Of a DNA stretch of 64,000 nucleotides, positions 33,771-44,591 are shown piece by piece. Source of the stretch: Cryphonectria parasitica EP155 (taxonomy: Eukaryota; Ascomycota; Sordariomycetes; Diaporthales; Cryphonectriaceae); the NCBI RefSeq assembly GCF_011745365.1, contig NW_024468910.1, forward strand, positions 2,322,068 through 2,386,067. The letters run 5' to 3'. The notes beneath the pieces were generated by a model. It saw nothing but the letters and a program-made list of their open reading frames with translations. It did no database searches and was not told the origin of the DNA. Made by a program: the position numbers and the translations under genes. The first letter of the stretch is position 1; each line of letters begins with the position of its first letter.

Positions 33771-36700
33771 GTTTGGCAATGTTGTTTACGTTTTTTCCCA
33801 GTTAGTTTTCAATTTTTTTGAGTTTTGTTGTTTTGTCAGGTTGCGAAGTGGCGTGGGGTTCTTGTTGTGGTCGAGAGAAACACCACTGCAGTACAGTAGC
33901 TTAAAGTTATGGCACAACGTAATATGTCAAGTCAAATTGATCGTATTTATTGAGAAGCAAAGCAATAGAGAAGATAATGGAAAGGAGCAAACAACAAGTA
34001 ATTTGTGTGTCTGCTCTCTGAGAAGAATAATTCGCTGACAAGAACTGAAGTGGGCACATGAACTGTCACAGACGTATTGATATTGTCAGAGGGCGTACTG
34101 CATTCACACGTGGGGCCCAACAATCTACTCGTGATTTTTCTTATTTTTAGAACAACCATGTAGGGGCACTGTCCACTAATCAGAACAAGCCTCATCAGAC
34201 TCCATCGATGGTTCAAGTAACGCAGTGACTGTTGTTGGTTGGCGATAAGCATAATATTGTTTGGTTTGGTTGGGGTTTGGAAGGGGAGTTCTAGGGGGGG
34301 ATCCATCCTTGCTTTCTTGCCCTCTAATTGAGGAAAAAGAAAATCGTCATATCGACCAAAGGCGATACAGTACTGTTGCATCTTGTACATGCACCTCGAG
34401 GGATGATCATCATTATTTGCATCAAGCTCGAGGTTTACCCATTGTTCGATCTGATGCCCCCGGCCCTCCTTTTGTATATATTTTAACCCCCCCCCCCAAA
34501 GACTTCACCACGCATGGTGTTTCTGTGCACCACAACAAGATAACTTAAAGAATAATCTGTCCATTCAGCTCAGCTCTCCTTCCTTCACGCTGTCGACCTG
34601 CTCCTCGGCTGCCAGAAGAGGAGTAGGACCTTTATGATAACGGCCTCGCTAACGCATACAAAGGTCCCAACGGCTGCAGGGTCTCATGCGTTGCCTGCGT
34701 GCTTGGTGTCCCTGGTACTACTGTAGCATCGCCCTGAACGCCAGCGGCACCTACCGGCCGTCGGAGCTGACACCCGCATGAGGATGTGAGGCGGATGTGG
34801 CTGCAGGCTGAGACAGTGTAGTGGGAGAAGGTTGGGAGGAGGAGACCCGCTGGCGAATCTCTACTGATGGAGGGTGGCATGTGGGGAGGAGTTATGCATG
34901 CCAGCCCGATCTGACATGCGCCCAAAGATGCAATAATAAAAAAACCATGTTTCGCTGTGTCTCACCGCCGCTCTCTGCCCCGGGAGGACGCATGATGAAA
35001 AAAAAATGACACGAGGCTGCCGCAATTGCATGCATACAGCTTGTGTGGTGGTCATCAGGTCGTTCTGCCGAAGACATAACAGCATCAATGTAGATGAGGA
35101 GAGCGCAGCAGGGAAACCTTGGTCCGCCTCGCCTCATGTCACCTAGACCCATACATCCTCCACCCTTCACCCCGCCTCCATGACAGACGTTCGGACCGGG
35201 GGCTTGATGTCGTGCAGCAGCAACAAGGGAAGCCTTTCGGCCCACGGGTTCGTGTACCGTACACCAGCAGGGGGGTCGAGGGGGCAAGGGCCCTGACCCT
35301 AGCTATGGTGTCTCTCGTGGCGACAACGGCTGGTGCAAGGAAAAGACACAAATGTAGAGGGATGAAAGAGTAGAAGAGGGAGGAAAGGAGCGAGAGAGAG
35401 AGAGAGAGAAGGAGAACGAGAGGCCTCACACGCCATACATATTGATCGGGCGGTGGCAGTTCTTTGATCCCGTGGTAATAGTCAGTGATCGCCCTACCAA
35501 GTGTAATTTAGTGATTCACTGCAGCGATTCCACTCTTGTCACGTCGATTTTAGGGTGAAGCGTCCTGCCTAGAATGACAGATGATTGCCCATTGTCATAT
35601 TCACATCTCCACAAAGTATTTCTACATAGACTTTGTAGTAGATTGAAAGGCGTGGTACTTCTCTTGTGTGTAATTATACCTCATCATCACACAGGCGTGA
35701 CGACTACCTTTCTCTCCCTCTCTTTCCTCTCCTGTTGCCTGTGCCGCTGAGAGCCTGTCTCTCCTCAGCCTCCCTCCTTCAGCCCCCCTTTCCGTCCTCG
35801 TTCATCCGAGGCGAGAACAAAAAGAGAAGTGGACAGTTTTTTTTTCCCTTTCCTTGCCTTCTTCCCTTTTTTTCCTTCTTCTTTCCATTTGAGTTTGCAC
35901 ATTCACCAGCAATAACCTCATGTGACCCTATAGCTTAGGTGTGGCTGCTTTGCACATTCCCCATCATCGGTGTAGGGGGTGTGGAGACGCTAATTGCTGC
36001 TGCTGCTGCTGCTACTGCAGCAATTGTGAGGCCTCTCTTCAAGGCAGTCTGTCATGCAAGGTGGAAACCTCGTCTGCGTGTCTCGGTGTGTGAGCCCCAG
36101 GCCCATCTCCTTTTCCTTCTCCTCTAGGCAGGGCGTCATGATTTCCAGAGCGATCAGCCTATGGGGACTTGTCCTCAGACACCTAAGGCTGCCGATTGAC
36201 AATGTGGGTAAGAAAGAGAAAGAAGAAAATGAAAAGGAAAAAGAATTGAGTAAGTGAGGTCGGGTCTGAAGAGCACAGGAGCCGTTGTACCGGCGCCAAC
36301 GTCTACGTCCAGGGGTGTGTGTATGCGCGCGCCGAGGGAGCTCCCGAACCTGTGGGAAATTTGACCGGGATGCTGCATCAAATATGCATGCAGTTGAGAA
36401 CTGGGGGCCAGCTCGAAGATTTCATAGGTCTCTGTTCAAGAAAAATTTATCCCCAGTAATCTCACAAAAACAGGATAATGCTCAGTCGGGGCGTGAGACA
36501 TGATTTGCAAAGTTACAGATGTGATTGGCACATATGGCGTGCACAACCAACATGTGATGTGGTGTGGTGGGGAAACAATGCCATCCCCACCTAGAAGACA
36601 CCACATTTGGAGGTTCAAAAAGAAGAAACAAGGACAGGGAAGAAAAGGGAAAAGAAAAGAACAACAGAGAGACAGAAAAAGGAAGGAGGAGGGGGGGCGG

Positions 36701-37312
36701 TTGATCAGGATCCCAGAAAGCAAGGATCTTCAGTAAATCCTGGTTATGGAAGGCTTCTGGAAGACACCTGGAAACTAGCCCATGCAGTCGGGTCAGATCG
36801 CTTGGTTGGGCGGTTGGGGGGGGGGGGGGAAATGCTTGTGATCTTGGACCACATGGCCTGCTGTGAGACTTGTGTGAGATCTGAAGTGGCCGCTCACACG
36901 TTGGGAGGAAAAATGCAAAGTCTATTTCAATGCCATATCGTACACGTACTTTCAAACATCACCCCCAAAGGCCAAACAAACTTCAGTTCTGCGTACACGT
37001 ACAAGAAGAAGGAAAAAATTCAGACAAATCCTCCCGCGCCTTGCCAGATCCTGTACATAGCAATACGTATAAACACAGCTTTCATACATTGATGAAGGAG
37101 ACAACATCGTGCCAAATTGCTTCAAGTGGATGAAAAGAAGCCATTAACCTAGTGATATTTTCTTCTGTCCAAAGGAAATAGAACACAGAGAGGGTTCGGA
37201 CACTGCCTGTCGAATCAAGGTATGGTGGTTGTATAAGGTACGAAGATGGAATAGGCGAATGGAATAGGCGAATGCTCGTATTCTCGAGGACAACAAGCAT
37301 TCATGAAATAGC
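33771..37312. other. Gene-poor region, 3.5 kb
   Basis: Phosphatase promoter side, then sequence without a supportable gene: C run at 34487-34497, G run at 36826-36839, GA-rich patch near 35390-35410 and a short GCT triplet run near 36000. Open frames are short and compositionally like simple sequence. Confidence 0.5.
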
Positions 37313-37616
37313 TTATTGGATCCGCCGGCGGCGTTCCTCATGCCTCTCGATGGTGCTGTATTGCGATCGCCGACGATGACAGAATGTGCAATGAGTATCG
37401 AGAGACGGCGACATTGGTCCGCCGCCGCAATAGTAGCAGTACCAGAATATCTGGTATCGAATTTCGCAGATTTTCGTGACGCCATTTTCGTTGACCGGAA
37501 CGCGGACGATCTGTACAGGATTAAGATTAGACAACAGCAGTGTATAAAGAGGACTGCCAAATGGAGGGCATCTGATGACTTACTTCGTAGTCATCACGGG
37601 AGGTTCCACGAGGCAT
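37313..37616 (-). CDS. Small cysteine-rich zinc-ribbon-like protein (76 aa), split gene
   Basis: Two exons: 37616-37584 (11 codons, MPRGTSRDDYE) and 37510-37313. The 73-bp intron is textbook: GTAAGT donor, CTAAT branch-like sequence and TACAG acceptor 20 nt later. Both junctions are phase 0. The 76-aa product has a short polar N-terminus, then VRVPVNENGVTKICEI, then FWYCYYCGGGP and THCTFCHRRR, i.e. two CxxC knuckles (Cys36/Cys39 and Cys52/Cys55), and ends in an Arg/Glu-rich helix (ERHEERRRR). No signal peptide or membrane segment. The knuckle spacing suits a single zinc site. Small Cys-rich proteins of this look are common unannotated genes in Sordariomycetes, but I cannot name a function. 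It resembles the gene at 44246-44591. The frame was chosen for the clean intron and the Cys pattern; the opposite-strand frame across the locus has no such signals. Confidence 0.6.
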
Positions 37617-40600
37617 AATTACATGTGATGATGTGGGTTAGAGACTGACGCTTTCGGAAGGGCAGCTATTCAAGGAGATGGGAGAAGGCTGAAGCGTGCT
37701 GTAGAGTATATGGTGACAGGTGAGAGGAGTAATACAACGTGCTTCTTAAGGCGGAAGGCGTCTCGAATGGAGTTTCATGGGCACCGTCGAAAAGACGAAG
37801 CAGCTGGCTCTTTTTATCATCACCGCCAGGCAAGAAGATGGCAGCATGCAAAGTCTTGATCATCAGCAAAGACAAGGCGAGAGATGGACCCACAGACCAG
37901 GCATAGCGGAACTAGTAATGTCGAGCAAGACATGATGACCTTTGAGGGAATAGAAAATCCGCCCTGGTCGATCCAACCAAGCAAAGCCCCGTCCTGTGGA
38001 CGAAAAGGTGTCATGCGCGAAAAGACGAATCAAAGTCATCCATTTCTTAGGTGAGGTATCTGTCCATGGTGCAGGAAGTTTCGACAACTGGGTCACCAAA
38101 TCCGGTGACGACCGCCAGGTCACCGAAGAGGTGGGAAGGCCAAGCCTCTGAGGGAGGCAGACTGGTCATCCTGAGGTCAAGATGCTCCATCTCGAAGGTC
38201 CAGTTCGAAGCTTGAGCACGAGAAGGCGGCCGGACGACTTCCCAGGCCAGGGCCCTGGGCACCGAGCAGGGGAAGCCAGATCGTGACATAGCAATGACAC
38301 GAGTATTACAAGTTGCAAACGCGGTGGAGGCCGAGAAACTGGCCCCTGATCGATAGCTCCATGCAGCAGTAAAAGAAATTTGCCACCCCGCCTTGAGAGA
38401 GTAACATGAATTCCTAGCCGGACATCGTTGATTGGTGTCGGTGTGCCAAAGGAGCGGGCTGTAGTTGTAACTCGGTGACCATTGGCAAGCCAAATGCGGC
38501 TGGGTATCCGTGGAAGGGTGGCAGTCCTGTCGAGACAGACTATGAGGCCTATTTGGTACATGTCAGGTAATCCAAGCAACCCGACAAGCTCAAATTAAGG
38601 TCCCTTCGACACCGGCGCCGTACTCCGAGAAGATGGACTTGATCTCCTGGTTGCCTTTCGAAAGACGAGGGCGAGATTCGCCAAGAAACGGACTCGCGAG
38701 GGCTTGCGGGAATGTCGTTGAATCTATGACTCAAAGCAAGGTTCAGTTAGCCATCTCCTAGCGGGGAATCGAGACAGCAGATGTGAAATGAATAAATCTA
38801 CATGAACAGTGGACAAAAACACGTAGGTGTTTGACAAGAGTCAGTCTTTCCATCCCCTGTCCTGACGTGAGACGGTAGGTTGGGTAATAAGACGCGCCGA
38901 CGAAGAGAGATAACCTCGGCTGAGGTTTGGGACGAAGACCTGGTACGACCAAGCCTTCATTGAGAGAAAGAAGAAGAATAAACTTGATTAACCATGGTCA
39001 TGCGTGCTGAGCCCGCCAAGCTGCGGCAGCAAGGCAAACGTTGCACTTGCTGGTGGTGCCTGGGTGGTTCGCACTTTTTGCGCACCATCATCAGATTTGA
39101 CACAAAACACACCGTGGCTTAGGCCTCCAAACAGAGTTGCTCGGACCGGTGGGGTCGACTTGTACCAGATCAGATCCATAAAAGCCTTGCTTTGACGGGG
39201 AGGGAAAGAAGCAAGAAGAGAAAGAAGAAAGAAAACGAAGGGAAAAACCAGGCTGTGAGAGAGAAAAGCCTCGCAACTGCAAGAGAATGCCACATCCTGT
39301 GCTTGACTCCAATAGTATGTCCGAAATGATTTGACCAAGGCCCTGTTACCCCGCGATTGCCTCTCGTACGCGTCCATGGTCGAGCCCAGATGCATGCGAA
39401 AGAGTGCAATCGTTGTCATGGCTTCCATCAAAGGCGATGGCTTGTTAGCGGAGGACTGCTCCGAGACCATAACTCAAGACCGTGGTTGATAAGGCTGCCA
39501 CCACGGGGCCACCGATGGAGCTTCCTGTCACCTGAGAGCCAGGATGCTGAAAAGATCGCTGCTATGGCTCATCCCCTTTGAACATGGCGGCCAATGATCG
39601 ATAGACGTGAAAGTAAAGACCGCTCCTAGTCGCAAGTCGCCCTGTGAGCTCCGCCAAGCTTGCGGCGAAGACTCGCGGGAGATCTGGACAGACCATCATT
39701 AGCAAATGTCCATCAGTCATTCAGACGACAGCTGGGACGCATCTGAAAACGCCTTGAATCCTGCTGCGCCGCACATGCGGGTTGAAGCTTCGATTCGCAG
39801 GTCGATGATCGCAGTATGTGCACAAGCTGCATGTGATGACCCATCCTGAGGCATGGTTTTGGGGGTTTGGAGAGGTTTGAGGCATGGAGTTGAGGTCTTT
39901 TCGATTGTACCCCTCCTTCCCTGGTCATCTTTCGCCCAGAAAAGGCTTCGGCCGAATGACGTTTTGCTGACTAAACAAGGCTCTTTTCTCACCAATGCGG
40001 ATCTGGCCTCGACGGTCTCGACTTCATCCAAACAAGACTCCAAAATCTTGTGAAATTGCCAATGTACCATACGCCACGACTGAACAACTTTTCATGGCAA
40101 TGTTCCTGATCCTTTGGATGAGTATCGGCCCGATCTTGGCATCAGATCCAGAAGCTGGCTGTCTACAGAGCCACCCCCTGTACACTTGCTTCATTTACAG
40201 TCTGCCACGATTTTCTCTGCTTCTCCCTCTCTAACCTTTCCCTTTTAGTTTGCAATGTACTATGGTATACATCTTTGTCTTCGTTTGTACCGTCTTTAGT
40301 GTAATTATAGGTGAGGATCCGCAGATCCCAAATCAAAGGATGACTGGGTGTCATCGAATACTATACAGTACAACCCTATAATGTTCATCCAATGAGCTCT
40401 CATTTATCTAGAAGAGCCGCATGAACCAAGTGCGGTGCACAGGCAAAGTCTACCCTCCCTCCCCCCCCCTTTAGTTACGCTCCTTTTCAAAATTCTCTCA
40501 CCATTTGTTTCATCCCCCATGTATAGTTGGCATTGCCACCCATACCTCCTTCTGTCGTGCCCACCATTTTCCTTCAGAGCGCAACAATCAACGTGAGCCT

Positions 40601-43600
40601 CGATACATCTTGGCAGGCTTGGAAGGCCTGTACAGATCGGCGTCCTTGTTGGGCTGGGACCTGTACCTCAGCACAGCATATTAACACCAGAATTAGATGT
40701 TAGCATGTGACCTTGGGGCAGAGAACCAGTCGTGAAAGGTAATATACGCTTGCTGGACTCAAAATCACGCACATATTCCGATTGGCCATCGTCAGATATC
40801 GAACTGGCGAGGTAGTATGTGCATGCGATTGGACTGGGATGCGAGTGAGCCTTGCTATCTTTCTTTTGTCCAAAAGAGGCAGGAATTCCCGTGTTTCCGT
40901 TGACGCCGTCTTATTGTCCCTCTCACCTGGGCATGCTCAGGTCAGGATTTGGCGGATACTATAGGTCGAGGCCATAGCTTCCAGCCACTGCGGCGGGCAG
41001 GCTCTCAGTTCCATACCTGGCAGCCAGGACGCTCCGCCTACCTGCCCACTCAGGTTAAGGCTTACTACCTAGAAGGGAGGAACAGAACGGTTGCAATCTA
41101 CTTACCTTGGTATGAGAGGGCTGGCTGTAATTTTTTTTCTTTCTTTTTTTTGCGCTCCCCCCCAACTCTTTCTGGTATTCGACGTTCCTGGACAACGAGG
41201 CGCCGCCATCCATAACGATTTGACTCCGCGAGTAGGCTGGATCAATTTTCACAACTTCCCCTACGTAACTAGCAACTTTTTTTTCTTTCTCAATTCGGGC
41301 ATTCTCTGACGGACTGTTTTCCATGAACAACAGGAGATGTCAAGTTCCGAGACCCAACAATCCCCCTTGCATCCATTCAAGCCACAGCCGTTGACCCTTG
41401 CCACGGCCCGGCCGTTCAAATCTATACGCCCTTGTGTCCAAACCTGGGACAGTATTTGTGCTGGCTCCATGGGCTCATCTGAAAGATCCATATTCATGTC
41501 TCGGATGGGGCCCGAGTGTGTATACTATTGGTGTGAAATAGCGAAGGATTTTGTGAAAAGTGTGTAAAGCAGGGTGGCTAATTTCCTGCCGACTCCTCGC
41601 GATATGCCACTACTATCTCAGTGGCTGGGAGAGACTCTCTCGGTAAGGTTATGTGCTACGAAAGTACCAACGACTGGGGGTGACGTGATGACCTAGTCCC
41701 CGCAGTGCAGCAACGTCTACACAGGGGCAGGTGGCGAACCAAGACGTGTGGTTGCAACGAGTCTGCAACTAAATTGTGCGGAGTAACACAAATACGAAAG
41801 AGCCTCACCCTCTCAGGATCAACTCAGCACCCACCTCTGTCGTCTCTCTGTCCCCTGGTCACTTTGAATGGTGGGTGCGACGTCGACGACTGCCACGCTG
41901 ATAGAGTGGGTGTGCAGAAGTTACACACCTACAGCTACATGGTCGCACACCATTCCGGGAGCGCCAAAGCCTTAGCTCTGAGCAGTTCTTTGGCTCCTCT
42001 TTCCATCAGTTCTATATCGTCTTGTCGGGCAAAACAATGTAGCGCGTTTGTTGCGCAGAAGATGTGCGCGCTCGGTTGGGGACGGGGCTTTGGGGTTGGT
42101 GGATGGTGGTATCATATTCTTTCTGTTCCTCTCTCGCTTCGTACCGCACCGTTCATCATCTCCGTGGCCAACGGCTGAGCAAGACAGCTGGACTGGCAGC
42201 TGACCTCGACCTGTTTCAAGAGCAGCAACGGGGTGCAGGAACCCATGCTGGTCTGTCAGGGGATCGACAGAAGCTGCAACATTGGCCTCTTTGCTGCGTC
42301 AAGGTTGACAGCCGGAAGGATGGCTGACATAATTAGGATATCGGATGATTGTTAGGCCAGAATGTTTAGTGGAAGAGGTATTTGCCGCGAACCGGAGGCA
42401 GCAACGTAGTTGCAAAGCACATTCACGAGATGTACACTGAGGACGACTATTGTAGGGCGCATTGCAATGTGGCCGGTAGAACAGCCCTCTTTCCTTATCG
42501 TCAGCTTCTGTATTCGTTGGGTACGATCATCCAAGCACAGCCCAGCCTATGAGCCTACGTCCCTTGGCCCCTACCACCTCAATCTGCGCGGTCTATCACA
42601 CAGAGGAGGAGCCTGTCGATCGTCTCGGGCTGTGACCAGAAACTACCACCGGATGACATTCAGCTCTAATAACAGAATCCCCTCCGCGCGAGTGCTTTGG
42701 GAAAGGTCTCACAGCCCACTTGTCACCGTTGAGTCCTCTCCATCTCTGTCCAATGGCTGGTTATGTCCTGACAGTAGTGCTGAGCTACGATACATCGGCA
42801 CGTGAGCCCTCTCAGGTAGCAATTGGCTGGAGAGCACCTGGTGCACCTGGTCCCTGGTGCCCTCAGGTCCGCCAACAGGGATCCGGTTGCGTTCTGATCA
42901 CATCCCATACTTAGCTATGGCACTGCAGGATGGGCGGGAGCCTTTCTTTGGAGTTACTGCTCTGCTGTGTGGAGGGGTGGAGACCATCCCAGCCTTATAA
43001 TACACCGCTTTCCTTTTGCTGCCTGGATGTGTGCGTTGAGGCGGTTCTTTGACCCAGATACTTGTCGCCCGGAATAACATGTATCGCGCCCTTCCTGAGG
43101 ATCATTTCACACCACATGACTCAGGAGACACATGCCTTCGAGGTTGTTGGGCAGATTGCTAGGCTCTCAGACTACCTCCCTGGCGCTTTCCTTGAAATAC
43201 CATTGGAGCGAATACGAGTTATAATGCTACAGTGGCCAAGGCGGCGAGCAGCGATGGCCACACGAAGTCCACCTTCGCAAGGTTATTGATTCTCCGAGTC
43301 GGTGCATAGTAGAAGGCTTCGCAGCCGTGGTTCTTGAGACTACAACGTTACGTGCTTGCGCGGCTTGATTTGGGAAAAAGGAAAAGAAGGAGTCGAAGGA
43401 GCGCTTGTGAAGGACAAGGTCCACGATATCATATGACGATATGGTATCGGAAATTACACTACATGTGCGAGGGATAACAAGATATTCTTAATTTAGGCCT
43501 CAGCTAGGATTCTGATGATCTCTGCTGACCTAGTTGGTGATGGGGCCGAGAGATAAGGCTGCGTGTGAAGGTGCGCCTCAAGCAGTATGTGTGTGAGATG

Positions 43601-44245
43601 AATATTACACATGCGGGCGGGACGGCTCAGCAGCAGGTAAGCATGAAATGTGAGACGGCACAACAGCTGCAGCTGCTGAATGACTGCAGGCGCGAAGACA
43701 AGACCATCCTGGGTAATTACATCGAAAGGGCAAAAGACCACGGAAGTAGGATCTTATGAGGTAGACGAACAAAGTTATATAGGAACGCAGCTTAAAGTAC
43801 TTAGAATGAAGAATATTACAAAAATCTTCCTATCCAAAACCCATTTGAGACCATCCAAAATTTGTGAAACCACGTGTATGAGAAAACAAACAATGAAAAG
43901 TCAAACATGTAGTCCCCGGGCTTCTGGTCCCTCCATCTACAACTGTTGTATGCTTTGTATTGCACGAAGGAGACCTCCATGAACTTTTTGTGAACGATTC
44001 TGGCGCGAGCCATTTGAAAATTTATGAATGCCAGGAATAAACAAGAAAAGGATGACGAAGGCAGGGGGGGGGGGGGAGAAAGACGGTTGTAGCATTGTCA
44101 AGTTCAAGCCGCCGTCAGCATGTGTACATTGCATGGCATCACGATAGGACGGTCCTGTAGCGCACAAGTCAGGGATCATGCATTGGAAGGGGATCGTTGC
44201 ATGCAGGAACAAGACCAAGGCTGATGATGATACTTACCATGCTAG
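37617..44245. other. Gene-poor accessory-looking region, 6.6 kb
   Basis: No complete gene supported. Several frames look somewhat protein-like but lack intact starts, domains or splicing. Examples are minus 38493-38047 (148 codons), minus 39470-38988 and 40070-39717, minus 41330-41097 (ending at a GTAAGT donor), and plus 41337-41567. They may be fragments of decayed genes or chance. Also contains a G run at 44064-44076. No transposase, reverse transcriptase or terminal repeats were recognised. Confidence 0.45.
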
Positions 44246-44591
44246 TTATAGGGAGTTTGCAATGCTCATGTTGGAACAGGGAATGTCGTAGACGGTGCAA
44301 TAATCACAGCGGATGTGATTGCAGTGAACCTCTGTGCATCGGAGGTCGACTGTAGTTGTGAGACCGTCCCGCCCGCAGTAGCACTGGGATCCGAGAACAA
44401 TATGTCAGTTTCTCCAACACCTCATACTTATATACTTGTGAGATACATACACAGTGCCACCAGAAGGTACTCGCAGCCTGCATGTGCGATGTTGGTTCTT
44501 GTTGCTGGCGAGAAGAAGATTTCGAGGATTTGCTGTGTCCATGTCTCGACGAGGAGTGCTTTTTCTTGTCCTTTGATGAAGTTTGAGGCAT
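44246..44591 (-). CDS. Small cysteine-rich zinc-ribbon-like protein (92 aa), split gene
   Basis: Two exons: 44591-44451 (47 codons) and 44383-44246. The 67-bp intron has a GTATGT donor, a CTGAC branch site and a CCCAG acceptor; both junctions are phase 0. Residues 1-40 are Ser/Lys/His/Gln-rich and disordered (MPQTSSKDKKKHSSS). The core starts at FWWHC and, only after splicing, reads FWWHC-CYCGRDG then LRCTEVHCNHIRCDYC. Cysteines are 47, 48, 50, 63, 68, 73 and 76, plus His70, enough for one or two zinc sites of the ribbon type. The stop is TAA after NMSIANSL. There is no signal peptide. The FW-x-x-C/YCG core and second Cys/His knuckle are shared with the small protein at 37313-37616, with the intron at a different position. 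Function is unknown. A good TATA box lies 134 bp upstream. Confidence 0.62.

Noticed and set aside
38995..39123. Short plus ORF with CTCWWC core as a third zinc-ribbon protein
   Set aside because: Only 42 codons, a single Cys cluster, no second knuckle and no flanking splice sites; likely chance.
39460..39720. GSSIGG-containing minus-strand frame as a patatin-like lipase
   Set aside because: The motif is embedded in frames broken by stops, and no catalytic Asp region or consistent splice path was found.
41055..41330. Minus ORF starting MENSPSENARIEKEKK and ending at GTAAGT as exon 1 of a gene
   Set aside because: The only near acceptor would give a 37-nt intron, too short, and other acceptors hit stops quickly; poly-A tracts inflate the Lys content.
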